A DNA stretch of 64,000 bases from Trissonchulus latispiculum (GCA_030248195.1 JASAND010018054.1:1-64000), one strand, 5' to 3'; positions 30,415-41,653 are shown, numbered from the stretch's first letter. A program made the numbers and translations. The notes: a model not told the origin generated them from the sequence alone.

Positions 30415-32916
30415 TTACTCGTTTCCCTGGTTCTGGCTGGAACTATCGTTTTGATCACCCTTTCCACCTTGCCCTCCAGAACGGTTGCCCTTACCGCGGT
30501 ACTGCTTTTTGAAGCCACCTCCGCGACCAGAGTTAGACTGCTGTGACTTCTGCCTATTGTCAGATGAGGAATTCGGGTTCCCCGTTGACGAAGGCTCCTG
30601 GAAAACCAGGGTGCCAAATCGAGGGTTGCGGAACATAGATCCACGACGAGGATTGTTTCCACAAACTCGTACTGAGCGGATATAGTGTGGACATCGCAAC
30701 CAGTGATGTCCATCAGTTCCACAATAGAGGCACGCAGAAAAACCCTGTTGATCATTTCGATTTTTCATCGCGGCACCAGCATTACCTCGTGACTGCTGAT
30801 CTATGAGCATGCAAAGATCTTCTTCGTCGAGGCCTTCCATGCTTGGATCATCCAGAATAGCACAGGCAGACGCCCCTTCTGGCCCGGAAGGGACAGTCAG
30901 TCCGGTTTTCTGGATTACCAGGTTCTGGAGGTTCTGCATTTGACGTTGCAGATCTCGGATATATGAAGGATACGTATCCACATTCGAAGTGGACTGATCA
31001 GATCCCTTCGAAATCGCAGCTACGGCTTCTAGCTGTGATTGCGGGTCGCCTTCCTCGACCATCTGTAAAATACGAACCGCACGCGTAATGATGTCATTCG
31101 GGTTGTTATAGTCCCAATAACGAGCACCTGCGAACGAACTAGCGACTTTTGAACGTAAAGACGCTTTGAGGCCACGCGAAGCGCGTTCGACCACTTTCAG
31201 TTCCCTGGATTTGGGATCTTCGTTAGGAAAACCCTTGCAAGCAAGAGTACGTAGTTCGTTGAGGTATTCGTGACTCGCCTCCGACGAGTGCTGCTGTCGT
31301 TCGAAGAACTCGCGAGCGTACTGGTCGGGAGTTTTCGCGATTGGTTCGTAGAACTGTTTCAAGACGGAAACCAGTTCTTCGTAGGAGTCGGTCGACTGGC
31401 CGGCCAAATCCTGTTTGATGGAATCGTCGAGTAAATACCATAAAAGCGGCTGTTTGAGTTCGTCTTTAGCACCGCTGGCTCGAAAAGTGCTTTCGAACAT
31501 GTCAAGCCAGATTGACAGAGCGAGCGTGCTTTTTCTGCCCTTAAAGGTATTTATCGATCTGAACCATTTCGTATAGTCGTTCAGCATACGTACCGTGTCA
31601 GGCGACATCTGAACCATATGGACGGCCGCGCCCAGTCGAACTGGCGCCAAATAAGATGGTGAGGCTGCTTGAGCCGGTAAAACTGACGTAGACACGTCCT
31701 CCTCTGACGATTCAGAAGAGAACCTGGGCCTGGTCAGCGGTTGACCAGAGCGTGATCCCATGTTTAGGGCCAACGGACGTCGCGACCGACGAGGTAACGG
31801 TGATGAAGTCCGTAATGGGGTAGAGGGCCATAACCGAGCTGGCTGTCGATTCGTGGACGCTCGGGTATTTACGGTCAGGATGAATTCCGCTCCCCGTTGC
31901 TGCTGTTGAATTCGGGACAGAGTTCCCTGGTACGCCGCCCGCGGCGTGTGTACAGTCAAATTAGTGTCATATATAGGGCCTATAGACACCGAGGGGGGAG
32001 CCCCCAGCGTCACGCCAAAATTAGAACCGTGACTCACCGGTGGGTCAAAACCAGTCCAGCGTCCTCCCAAAGCAGATGGATCCCAGGAGAGACGGTGCTC
32101 ATCCGTGGGAGACCAGGCATTTACAATAGTCCCGTTCGAAGAAAATGGCTCAATAGGTGGAAAAAGACCCAGGTTTAAACTCAGGTCAAAGTCCAGATTC
32201 AGGTCCGCCAGCCCCGCAGAAGAATGAGCTGGGCGAACCAGTTGGCCAGCCTGGGCAGCCAGGCCTCCAGTTTCTAAATTCCCGAGAGATAAAAATGTCC
32301 CTGAAGGGGAGACCGGATCAGAGGTGGGTAATTGTCCCAAAAGTGGATCCCGCAGGATGACCGTCCGGTCCCCAGGGCTCGTTAGGAGGCTGGGACCAGG
32401 GGTGTCGGTGGCGTCGGAGACCAAGTTCCAGATAAGGCTCGGCAGTGGACGATCGATAAACGAATGCTGAGGAGGAATTTGGCCTGACAGGCCGGTAGGC
32501 TGATTGTGCGTAAGATCGAGGTTCGCTAGGGAGTCAGCATCCGGCCCGTACTGGGTGGTTTCTTCCTCAGGATCGTCGAATACGTCACGAGCGCTGCCGA
32601 ATTCCGTCGACACGGATGACGAAGTGGACTCGCGACGGCCACTTTGACGATTAGGACCAACGAAATCAGGAAAGGGAGCCAGATTGGTCGAACTGACCGG
32701 TTTCGAGGGGAGCGAATCTGCCCTGGCACGAGCCAGCTGCGTCGTCAGACGCTTCGAAGGCTTGGCGTTGACAGAATTCGACTTCGGACGCATGGACGGA
32801 CAGCCCACGCATGATGAACCACAAGATTCCAGATCGCGTCTATTGGCAAGTGAGGCTTCTCGCACGGCTTTTTCGTGCAAGCGTCTGGACGTACGTCTCT
32901 CGGGTAGTTTCTCCAT
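30415..32916 (-). CDS. gag: Gypsy B Gag with CCHC zinc knuckle
   Basis: About 833 residues from the ATG at 32916; an upstream in-frame TTG is not preferred. The first ~430 residues are a long low-complexity extension rich in S, P, R and L. A gag-type helical domain lies near residues 440-620 (LVSVLKQFYEPIAKTPDQYA, then FPNEDPKSRELKVVERASRG). The zinc knuckle CLYCGTDGHHWLRC is near residue 731, followed by a G/S/N/Q-rich basic tail. It is expected to form the particle core and bind element RNA. Much longer than the gags of A and D because of its N-terminal extension. Confidence 0.88.
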   Translation of the reverse strand: MEKLPERRTSRRLHEKAVREASLANRRDLESCGSSCVGCPSMRPKSNSVNAKPSKRLTTQLARARADSLPSKPVSSTNLAPFPDFVGPNRQSGRRESTSSSVSTEFGSARDVFDDPEEETTQYGPDADSLANLDLTHNQPTGLSGQIPPQHSFIDRPLPSLIWNLVSDATDTPGPSLLTSPGDRTVILRDPLLGQLPTSDPVSPSGTFLSLGNLETGGLAAQAGQLVRPAHSSAGLADLNLDFDLSLNLGLFPPIEPFSSNGTIVNAWSPTDEHRLSWDPSALGGRWTGFDPPVSHGSNFGVTLGAPPSVSIGPIYDTNLTVHTPRAAYQGTLSRIQQQQRGAEFILTVNTRASTNRQPARLWPSTPLRTSSPLPRRSRRPLALNMGSRSGQPLTRPRFSSESSEEDVSTSVLPAQAASPSYLAPVRLGAAVHMVQMSPDTVRMLNDYTKWFRSINTFKGRKSTLALSIWLDMFESTFRASGAKDELKQPLLWYLLDDSIKQDLAGQSTDSYEELVSVLKQFYEPIAKTPDQYAREFFERQQHSSEASHEYLNELRTLACKGFPNEDPKSRELKVVERASRGLKASLRSKVASSFAGARYWDYNNPNDIITRAVRILQMVEEGDPQSQLEAVAAISKGSDQSTSNVDTYPSYIRDLQRQMQNLQNLVIQKTGLTVPSGPEGASACAILDDPSMEGLDEEDLCMLIDQQSRGNAGAAMKNRNDQQGFSACLYCGTDGHHWLRCPHYIRSVRVCGNNPRRGSMFRNPRFGTLVFQEPSSTGNPNSSSDNRQKSQQSNSGRGGGFKKQYRGKGNRSGGQGGKGDQNDSSSQNQGNE

Positions 32917-32922
32917 AGCCAA

Positions 32923-34108
32923 GAAAATTTCTTATCTGAAGTACTTGAATAAAAAGCACAGCACAAATATACGTACGTACCCCAAAGATAATGAAAATTA
33001 AAATGAGAATACAAAATTAAAGATAATTATTATTAAAATTAGACAGAAAAGGTAGGGACTTACGAGACCTAAAAGAGAAAATAAAATTAGACAAGTATAA
33101 TGATAAGAAAAATACAAAAAAGAAACCAGGTTATTAATTAAGATTGATAATAAATAAAATTATAAAATTATAATGAAAATTATACCTATCTCAGAAAAAT
33201 AATCCCGAAAAAGGTCCCTAAACTATCTCAAATAATGTACCCCAAAAAGAGAAAAACACACAAAAATTACACAGAGATCAGAATATGAGACAGGTACACA
33301 GACTAATGTACTGGACAAAATAAGACGAATGTATAACGTGGACAAAGGCAATGACCTGTACAAAACTGTGTAGACAGACTAATGTGATACAACTGTGTAA
33401 ATAAAATTGGGCGTACGTAGACAAAGGATATAGAAATTTTTGCGACCTATATACGTATACAGTAACAATGACCAAAGGACAAAGGTTACGTAGCCGTTTA
33501 GGCCGGTTACAGTACTAGACAGTACAAAAATATAAAAGGAGAAACAATACGTACGTATACAAACCCAGACAATTTACAAAAAATACCGGCGATTTCGCTC
33601 TCGTAAGCGTAGGAAAGCGCAAGTTAGGTACGTAGATTCGTAAAAACGGCGCAGACAATTGCAGGACGAACGTACTGTTCTTATTGTTGGGTGGTCGTGG
33701 CGATTCGGGTTTATGAGTGGCGTACTGCCGGCCCGAATTCCTGGATTTCGTAATACGTGCGTTTGAAATTTGGTACTGGCGTACTGCCGTTCGCAAGCGT
33801 CGATCCTGATATGACTCTTCTGACGAAGAAAAGTCGCGAAACAAACGTAGGTTCGAATCTCAGGAGCGGCGTACTGCCTTTCCAAATTCCAGTTGTCGCT
33901 TCAGATAAATTCCAGGTAATTACAGGTCGTATCGAAATCGTTGGGGAGCGGCGTACTGCCCTTTCTCCCGATCGCCAAACGAAACCGTAAATAGAAGAGA
34001 AAAAAAATTACGCCCAGAAGAACCAGATTACGTCCTGGCAGACTAATGTAGCGGAAGTGTTGTAATTATAGCGAATTACCAACGACTTGCTACTGGAACT
34101 GCGCCCAA
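32923..34108 (-). promoter_or_regulatory. 5' leader of element B with repeated GGCGTACTGCC motif
   Basis: About 1.2 kb between the candidate 5' LTR and gag. Four exact copies of GGCGTACTGCC (plus strand) lie at 33719-33729, 33778-33788, 33868-33878 and 33950-33960. In the sense RNA each reads GGCAGTACGCC, able to form a 3-bp GGC/GCC stem. Six more copies of the T/A-variable motif occur downstream in the element. The rest is AT-rich and non-coding. A candidate primer-binding site starting TGGGCGCAGTTCC lies at 34107 downward on the minus strand. Confidence 0.6.
33719..33960. repeat. Cluster of four 11-bp GGCGTACTGCC motifs
   Basis: Exact copies spaced 59, 90 and 82 bp apart. Others in element B: 17453 (7 bp after the ORF3 stop), 19844, 22120, 24068 (inside ORF3), 25131 and 25183 (flanking the pol stop). 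Variation occurs only at the fifth base (T or A). All are in the same orientation. None was noticed in elements A or D or in the host sequence. Confidence 0.85.
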
Positions 34109-34734
34109 TGGATAAACGCGCCTGGCCGATCAAGAGCCAGTCCGGGGTAGCCTCGCCAGTAACAGATGTTACACGTACAAACTAACCTAGCTATTCCTAA
34201 ATAAAGCCCTAGCAACACAATTAAATATATGTGGTTTAATAATGGCGCGTAGGCCGGAATGACACAGTTATAGAAGATATAAAGTACACAACACAAGAAT
34301 AGCAAGTATAACAATAGAATACGTAGCTATACAAGGCCGTACTGGCTGTTACAGACACGTACACAAGAAACAATACCTTACACAGGAGCCGGGAGAGCGC
34401 GGAAATACAGGTGGGGTGGGGGACCCAACTGTGTTGACAAGGGAGCCCAGAGGCGAATGCACACAACAAATACTACAAGAGGGGAGAAACAGCCAAACTA
34501 GACAAAGGAAACCCAACACTGAGTTGGGAAGGGAGAGAATTGTTTGAGACCCCCCAGGAGGCGGGGCTTAGGTAAACCCTCCCAACCAATAACAGTGTAA
34601 CACCTACATGTAAAATGGGGAACTCCCAATAACATAACAGACCCCGCCCAACCCAACCTTCCCCGACCAACTAGTGCATATGTGGCAACAAGCCGGCACA
34701 TAGCTAGGCGAAAGAAGAAGTGTTGAGCGTTACA
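34109..34734 (-). repeat. Candidate 5' LTR of element B
   Basis: Read on the minus strand it starts TGTAACGCTCAACAC and ends GTTTATCCA. It is followed after one base by TGGGCGCAGTTCC, a plausible tRNA-type primer-binding site. TG...CA ends and the position upstream of gag support an LTR. An ATTAAA polyadenylation-like signal is present. No second copy exists in the window, so this is structural inference only. Confidence 0.35.
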
Positions 34735-34956
34735 CACACACACATATACAATATACACCTATATCCACTACAATAGCTATAGTACCTGCGAAAATTGGGT
34801 GCCATTTTTCAAGCGGTTTCGTTAGGCAATGCACTGAGTTGGAACTAGCAATGGCTGCAGATACTATGTAGAAACGCCATATTATATCTAATACTAAATT
34901 ATTACGGTCCATTGATTTTACTATGCAACAGCAAAGGGTTTTGGATTTCAATTAAT

Positions 34957-37900
34957 TTAAAAGTTAGGAAAAATGTCATCCAACAGTCCATTCAAACGAA
35001 TTAAAGTTCGTTCTTCCGCGTTCTCAAATTTAAGAGCTTCCAGTAAACTTCGGCAACAGCATAGAAAGAAGACTGCCTGATATCGCTTGAATTGATCATA
35101 TTGTTGAATAATAGTTTCCAGTTTAAAAGGCACTGGATCTGGGGTTAGTTTTTGATCCAAATGCTGATAGTAGTATTCAAGGAGGCGCATATAGTTGGTC
35201 TTTCTTATTTCCGCAGGCAGAAAAAATAGGATTGCCCAGTATACATCTTCAGATGGCATGCCTTTGTGAAATACCTAAAATTAGAACATAGTTAATACGG
35301 ATACATCGATTTTTATTTTCTAAAAGCTTTTGCTGAACCTGGGGAATTGTCTTCCTGGATTTTCCAAGTTCCATTCCGAAAGTATCACAGAAATTAGGCT
35401 AACAACATCCTAAAGGCTGGTGCTGAAAAATTTGTAAACAATCGAAATGCTTTTCGTATCAGCAATCCAAGACAGCTTTCTTGACGATGATTGGGTGCTA
35501 CCTGAAAACTCAGTTGGTTCAAGAATTTTTGAAAATTTTAAATATTGTTTGAAATTAAAATGTTCTTCTTGATGGTTTATCCTAGAAGCTAAACATCATA
35601 TAAACCAACATACATACCTCTGAGTTCTGCAGTAATTCAGGTTAATACCATGACTCACGTTTACAGCAACGGTAGATGTATTGAGCTCAGGAAGCATTAT
35701 CAGTGTTAGCATGTTTTCATGTAACACATGTTTCCACAACATAATATTTGCAGCACCGTAAATACTGCCAGAAAAAACAAAAAGTTTTGAAATTGTGATA
35801 TTTTTATTTACTTAAAAACTGTTAAATGTTTCAAATCGCTGAGTCTCAAGAAACCAACCAAAGTAGGTATGACCCTATTTTGGTTCACCCAATAACTATA
35901 ATAACTAACTTGGTTTATAGAGGGATTATGAACTTACTTACTTGTACTTGTTCACCATCATCTTCGCCACGAAGACATCGGTGGCCTTCGGTTAGCGACA
36001 GCATCAGAAGTGATCTCCTTCCACTGAATTCGGTCTGCCGCGAGCGTTTTAGCTGTGTCCTTCCAGTTAAAGTTGCCAAGGGTGTATAGTACCATTGGAC
36101 TATTCAGGTCGTCGTAGACATTTTCCTCCCATGTTTGTAGCGGTCGGCCCCGTCTTTTCGGCCAGGTCGATGGAGGGAGAGAGAAAAAGGATAATTTAGG
36201 GAGGCGTTTATTATACATTCGAGCAACGTGACCGAGCCACTGCAGTCTTTTCTCCCGCAGATGTGATTCCATGGTGCTGGTGTGCCCGACCCGCTGTCTC
36301 AGTTCGGCATTGCTAATCCGGTCTGCCCGCCTGAGTCCGAGTATTCGGCGCAGGCAGCTGTTCTGAAAAGTTTCGAGCTTGCCGATGTCCGCTCTCCGCA
36401 AAGGTTTTGTTTCGGGCCCCTATAGCAGTACTGACATTACCATGCTGTTGAAAATGCGCACCTTCGTACGTACAGAAATTTCACGACGGCGCCATAGATG
36501 TTTATTAAGCTGGTTAAATACATTTAGCACTTTCCCGATTCTACAGTAGATTTCAGCCGAGGGGGCTCCATCTACAGAAATCAGGGCTCCGAGGTATGGA
36601 AAGGCTTCAACTTTGTCGATGGGGTGCTGGTCTACCATCAGGTACTTGCACTTCGCCGTGTTCAATTTAAGTCCTATGGGCTCACTATGCACGATGACGT
36701 TGTTGATAAGTCGCTGCATATCTTCCTGATTGGCCGCCATCACTGCAATGCCATCCGCATACTCCAAGTCCGCAATTAGATCCCTGTCGCTGATACTAAC
36801 ACCATCATCAGGCTGTATACTCTTGGACATCACTCTATCCACAGCTCGTAAAAACAGAAGTGGGGACAACACGTCTCCCTGTCTAACGCCAGATGTTACA
36901 GCGAAAGGCTCACTTACTTCGCCGTACCCCAATTCTAGTTGATGACTCGTTATAGATGTTTTTGATAAGGTTTACGTACAGGATTGGGACGCCACAGGCC
37001 GCCAGAAGCTTCCACAGTACCGGCCTGCTGGCGCTGTCGAAGGCAGCGGAGAAGTCAAGGAAAGCGGCTATTGTGGACTGGTTGTACCGGTGACGACGCT
37101 CAAGCACTTGTCGTAGTGCAAATATCTGATCAATAGTGCCCACAGGTAGAATTCCCCCCCCCCTCGGCGAAGTCGCCCACAAGGGGTCGCGAAATTGCAC
37201 CCACAAGGGGTAAGAAAATTGGCCACAAGGAGTAAGAAAACTGCCCAAAAAATAGGTTTTACGACTAAAATTTCCAAAAAGTTTCCGGCTTCGCCGTAAT
37301 TTTGCGCTTACAATTATTATGTTTTGATAAAAAACGTCCGAAAAACGTGTTTTAGCTAAAGAATAGCTGTTTTTTGCTAAAAATGGCAAAAATAACTTAA
37401 AAATCGCTTTCAAAAGTACCCCTAAGAAAAATCGCTCTCACAAGGGGAACCCAAATTTGCTTCCACAAAGGTCAGTGGAATTTGACCTCCCATTCAGGTA
37501 TGATAGTGCCCCGTCCTTAATACGGAAACCGGCTTGAGTGTTTCTTGTTGAAGAGTCCAGTGTGGTACTCAACCTCTCCAAAATGATGATCGACAAGATT
37601 TAACCAGTAACAGGAAGCAGTGAGATTCTTCGGTAGCTTTTGCATAGTCGTCTACCACCTTTTTTGAAAACAGGGAACAAGATAGCTTCCTGCCACTTCT
37701 TAGGAGTTTGCTGAGAACGCCAAACTAGCTGCAGAACTTCTGTTAACTTTGGCGCTATCACGTGTGCAGCTGCTTTGTAGATCTCTGCAGGAAGTCCATC
37801 AGGACCAGCTGCCTTGCCCCGTTTCAGTGCGCTGATAGCCTTGAGAATTTCTTCTTAGGTAGGCGGTGTTATTGCGATGTCGTCAATCTGTTGGATTATA

Positions 37901-40900
37901 TCTACTAAGGCATCCAAATCATTGTCCACAGTTTCGGGAGCGGGCCGGTTTAACAGTTGGGAATAATAATTTGTCCATTGTTTCAATCTTTCTGGTTTGG
38001 CTTGTCCGTTGTCATCAAGGATGGATTCGCTGACTACCGATCTACGACCAGTCGCGTCTCTCAACAACGAGAACAGTTTCCTGGAGTTACCATGTGAAGC
38101 TGCACGTTCCATGTTCTCTGCTGTGGTCTTCCACATGCTTTCTTTGTCTGCTTTCACGCTTGCACGCAGTCGCTTTGTTAGCTCTCTTTTCCTCCTTGTG
38201 CTGCTGGCTTTACGTTTCTGGTTAGATAGAGAGATGGTTGACTCACTCAAAGGAGCGGGTCGTGGTCTTTGACCTTGAAATCCAAGAACTTCCTCGCTGT
38301 TTCCGCCAAGGCGGTTTCAATGCCGTCTCAAGCCTCATTCGGGTCCTCCGCAGTGCTCAATGCATTGAATCGGTTGGAAAGCTTGATGGAAAACTGGTCC
38401 TGCACGGTGTTTATGAAAGAGAAATTATATCGATATTTTAAATCAATCGAACCATATCTAGAAGTAAGAAATAAACCTAACCTGAAAATCAATCATGGCT
38501 GCTAATTCGTCCGAAGCCTTTCCGCTAGTGTCCTTTTTCCACAAAATATTATTTTGCTGGAGATCTCCGTAGGATAAAACTGGATAGTGTCCATATTTTT
38601 CAGGATTTTCCATTTCTTGCAACAATTTCTATAACAATTAATGCGTGAATAAATTTTGTAAGAAAAATTGGGTCTTTCCCATTATCCCCCCCCATAGCTT
38701 CGTAGAAGTACTGAAGATGCACACTTTGGCGGATTGAGTTGAAATTTGGTAGGGGTAGGTTTTCGGACCTGCTGATTTCAAGAATGCAAAAATTTTAAAA
38801 TTTTAAAAATTTTTTAAAAAGTTTAAAATTTTAGTTTGGTAAGGGGGGACCAAGGGGAACCGAAAACTTTTTGTCTTCGATTTTGCTGAAAAGATGTATA
38901 TAGGGGTTTTCGGGGTCGTAGAACACGAATCTGAAATCCGTTTTTCGATCCAGCTTTTTGTTAGCTCAATATAAGCTAAAGTTCTAAGCTTAAGATGCAA
39001 GCTTAGCCTGAGCTAACGAAAAGCTGGATCGGAAAACGGATTTCAGATTCGTGTTCTACGTCCCCGAAAACCCCTACATACATCTTTTCAGCAAAATCGA
39101 AGACAAAAAATTTTTCGGTTCCCCTTGGTCCCCCCTTACCAAACTAAAATTTTAAAATTTTTAAAAATTTTTTAAAATTTTAAAATTTTTGCATTTTTGA
39201 AATCAGCAGGTCCGAAAACCTACCCCTACCAAATTTCAACTTAATCTGCCAAAGTGTGCATCTTCAGTATTTCTGCGAAGCTATGGGGGGGGATAATGGG
39301 AAAGACCCGAAAAATTTTAATTATCTTTTTCAAATGCAGTGCACCAGTCAATAAAATGTCATAAATAAGGCAAAAACAAATGCTTTAAATGCGAATGAGT
39401 AAGCCTACAACTGTGTATAAACTAACATATATAATTTTAAAACAAGCAAGAATATCTATCTTGTAAAATTCTGGTTATGATGGACCATTTAATGTCTATG
39501 AATAGTCCAGCTTTTTGTGACAACATCTTTGGCTTTAAGAAAGCACTGACCTTAAATTCGTCTTTAAGCCAATTTGCTTTGCATTTATTCACATGCAGCT
39601 TTGATCCGTATTTCTCCAACGCATAGTCCACGGAGAGGTCGTATAATTCCAGCATTTGATGAAACATTGCCAAATGTTGTTTCCCTAAAAGTAAACACTA
39701 AACTTTTAAATTCATGTATATATTCGTAGACTAACAGCAGGTTATAATTTTAATTAAAATTTTAAAATCCAAAAGTTTGAGCAAAGTTACCGTCACACGC
39801 TTCGCAATCGCCGTTTTTGATACTGAAAGCTTGCAAGGAAGCCACAGCTTCAAGCAATACTTCGACTTTTCTCAGGGACAAATTATCTATAAAATCTCCG
39901 GAAGAGCAAGCGATTGCAGACAAATCTTCCATAATTATAATTCCGTCAGAATTGTCACCAATTTCCTCCGTATAATAGCATTGTGGTATTTTGAAGGGAG
40001 GATTGCCGTTGTTTGACAGAAATTTGTATGCAGCCACTTCGCAATTGTGCATCTGAAAGTCATTACCTAAATGGTGAGTTAATTTAGATGTAATCTAAGT
40101 CAAGCTGGCTAATTCAGGCAACGTTGTCTGTAACTGAGCTGTCGTTAACCTCTTGCTCTTGCATAGGGTGGGGGACTGGGGGGGGGGGTGCATTTTGTTG
40201 ACTTCCCCAAACTCCGTGTAACGTTAGCTTCTCCTAGTCTAGCAGAGAGTGTTAACTGGTACGTTAATATATACTTAGAGCATTAGCTTTATCTCTGGCA
40301 CTTTCTAGCATGACATGGTTAGTGTGAATACCACAGGCTGCAGCTTGATCAATCAATTGTTACATTGCTACATATGTACAGTCTCTTGTGCTTAATTTAG
40401 TTGTACACAAACCTTGCAGCACAATCGAAATTGAACGCTGACAAAAACTATGAATTTAAAACTAATTATTGAACCATTTCAACGTAATACCTGAATATTT
40501 GAATAAATTATTATTATTTTCTGATTTGAATGTCCAAACTAACTTTTCTAACAACTTCCGGATTACCAAATGTGGCAAATTCGTCTCCAAGTCCCAACAG
40601 TTTAGTATGGGTTGGCTGCTTAACAATTACACTTTGTGGCAAGTTTTTTAATTCTGAAAATATACAAGCAAATTTATCACACGTTCGACTTTAAAATTCA
40701 CACTTTTAATAACCAGAACATTCCCATGAATTATGGAACATCAGTTGGATTTTAAATACACTTTCACTTCACTTCATCTCAAAGATTAATTCGAAGATTC
40801 AACTAAAGCTTATTCCGAGCCAACCAGAGAACTCATCGATACTAAGTGATGCAGACAACAATGCACACTATTAACCATTAAGTCAAAGCACCAAAAACAA

Positions 40901-41179
40901 AAATGTGAGACATTTTACCAGAACCTGCTCAAAAATTACTATTGAAAGGACAAGTTTTGGCATCTTATTACCTTTTGACTTGGACTTATCCCATCTCAGC
41001 TGTACGTTAGTGACGACAGAGATATAGCCCAGTTTTTCACCCAAAATTCGAGAACTTGTATCGACCAGTTTTCCGTCGGCTTTCACTGAGTTATTTAAAA
41101 TTGATTCAAGTTTGGCCATCTCAATCGGGCATTTGATAGAAGACGTAGCATCTTGACGCTGGGCATCACCCGTTGCCAT
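34957..41179 (-). CDS. CHK/ecdysteroid-kinase-like host gene, split into about six exons
   Basis: Minus-strand exons inferred from splice sites and phase: 41179-40972, 40653-40544, 40052-39791, 39684 to about 39440, 38628-38482 and 35274-34957, giving about 430 residues, normal for the family. Family landmarks: GIIIMEDLS (exon 3), the catalytic loop VLSYGDLQQNNILW and the metal-site AAMIDFQ (exon 5), continued by VFHKGMPSEDVYWAIL (exon 6). These proteins are thought to phosphorylate small hydroxyl substrates such as ecdysteroids or choline-like compounds. Oddities: the usual HGD is YGD here, and the donor of exon 4 was not resolved, so a small exon may be missing. Introns hold a foldback element (38670-39308) and a dead LINE (35932-38430). 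All other junctions keep frame, so the gene may be functional. Confidence 0.75.
35932..38430 (-). mobile_element. Degenerate RTE-like LINE in a kinase-gene intron
   Basis: Minus strand, 5'-truncated, no endonuclease seen. Fragments in several frames match one RT ORF. They run from an upstream linker (ending near 37857 with a stop) through RT blocks (RGKAAGPDGLPAEIYKAA, TIDQIFALRQVLERRH, TSGVRQGDVLSPLLF, LEYADGIAVMAA) to the C-terminal region (TFQNSCLRRILGLRRADR, then RLQWLGHVARM). The catalytic YADD box is YADG, and frames are broken by stops and shifts. The 3' end carries a short AAGT-type tandem tail near 35935. It is interrupted by a 362-bp element at 37141-37502. RTE clade is the best guess; other clades with this C-terminus are possible. 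Confidence 0.8.
37141..37502. mobile_element. 362-bp insertion in the LINE with 8-bp TSD
   Basis: Flanked by exact ATAGTGCC duplications at 37133-37140 and 37503-37510. They split an RT segment that reads through when the insertion is ignored. The ends start CACAGGTAGAAT and finish ATTCAGGTATG, so both termini begin CA when read inward, with only loose inverted symmetry. It is non-coding and contains repeated CCCACAAGGGG-like strips. The 8-bp TSD and CA ends suggest a hAT-type MITE. Confidence 0.8.
38670..39308. mobile_element. 639-bp foldback (long inverted repeat) element
   Basis: Two arms of about 310 bp, starting GGGTCTTTCCCATTATCC and ending in its reverse complement, meet near 38990-39000 with a minimal spacer. 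An 8-bp duplication, GAAAAATT, flanks it at 38662-38669 and 39309-39316. The arms are highly similar, so the insertion is recent. It lies in an intron of the kinase-like gene, where it would form a long hairpin in the pre-mRNA. A degraded relative is at about 49960-50300. Confidence 0.9.
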
Positions 41180-41640
41180 AACAAAAACTTGGAAGTAACC
41201 TGCAAAATCAAAATAGAAATAGAAAGACTTAGAAATGAACAATCCTAAAAAGTACTAACTTTTGCAAAAACTGACTCTCGCATCCTAAAAACACAAAAAT
41301 TCATTTCATAGCCTAGTGGCTTCCTACTTGCTAGTCGCTGTAAGTGAAGGACGATATATAGAGTTTAAAATATGTAGAGTTTAAGAATAGCTGTGTCTAG
41401 AGCTATGTTCGGTGTTGAAGCGGGCCTTTGGGCACGAGGGCCCGACCGAGTCTCCGCTACCGGGCCGGACGGGCCTTGGAGGATCAGGATTAAGGACCGA
41501 TCAGGCCAGAGTTGAATTTCAGTTGAATATATTTAAGAGGTTTATAAGGGCCTTTTCAAGAAAGGGTAGACTAGAGTTAGAATTAACACGATCCTTTTCA
41601 TGAAAGAGTCAGAAAAGGAAATGTCAAGCTTGAGTGGAGT
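39320..41640. other. Introns and 5' flank of the kinase-like gene
   Basis: Apart from the exons listed in the gene entry, these stretches show no further coding sequence. A G-rich strip lies at about 40165-40190. Upstream of the first exon (41180-41640) is non-coding sequence with a short GC-rich patch at 41420-41510. No promoter motif was recognised. Confidence 0.4.
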
Positions 41641-41653
41641 TAAAGCGAGTTAA

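Larger units (their letters stand above)
17322..34734 (-). mobile_element. Giant gypsy-type retroelement B with exonuclease ORF3
   Basis: Minus-strand order: candidate 5' LTR (34109-34734), leader with four GGCGTACTGCC motifs, gag (32916-30415), pol (30367-25175), spacer, ORF3 (24438-17470), then truncation at 17321 where element A begins. A 3' LTR matching the candidate 5' LTR was not found in the window. The element is more GC-rich than A, D and the flanks. The shared 11-base motif in leader, pol end and ORF3 argues that all belong to one element. It lies about 220 bp beyond the stop codon of the kinase-like gene. Confidence 0.75.

Noticed and set aside
33840..33860. B-box-like GGTTCGAATCTC in the B leader
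   Set aside because: No A-box at suitable distance and no tRNA fold, so it is taken as chance.
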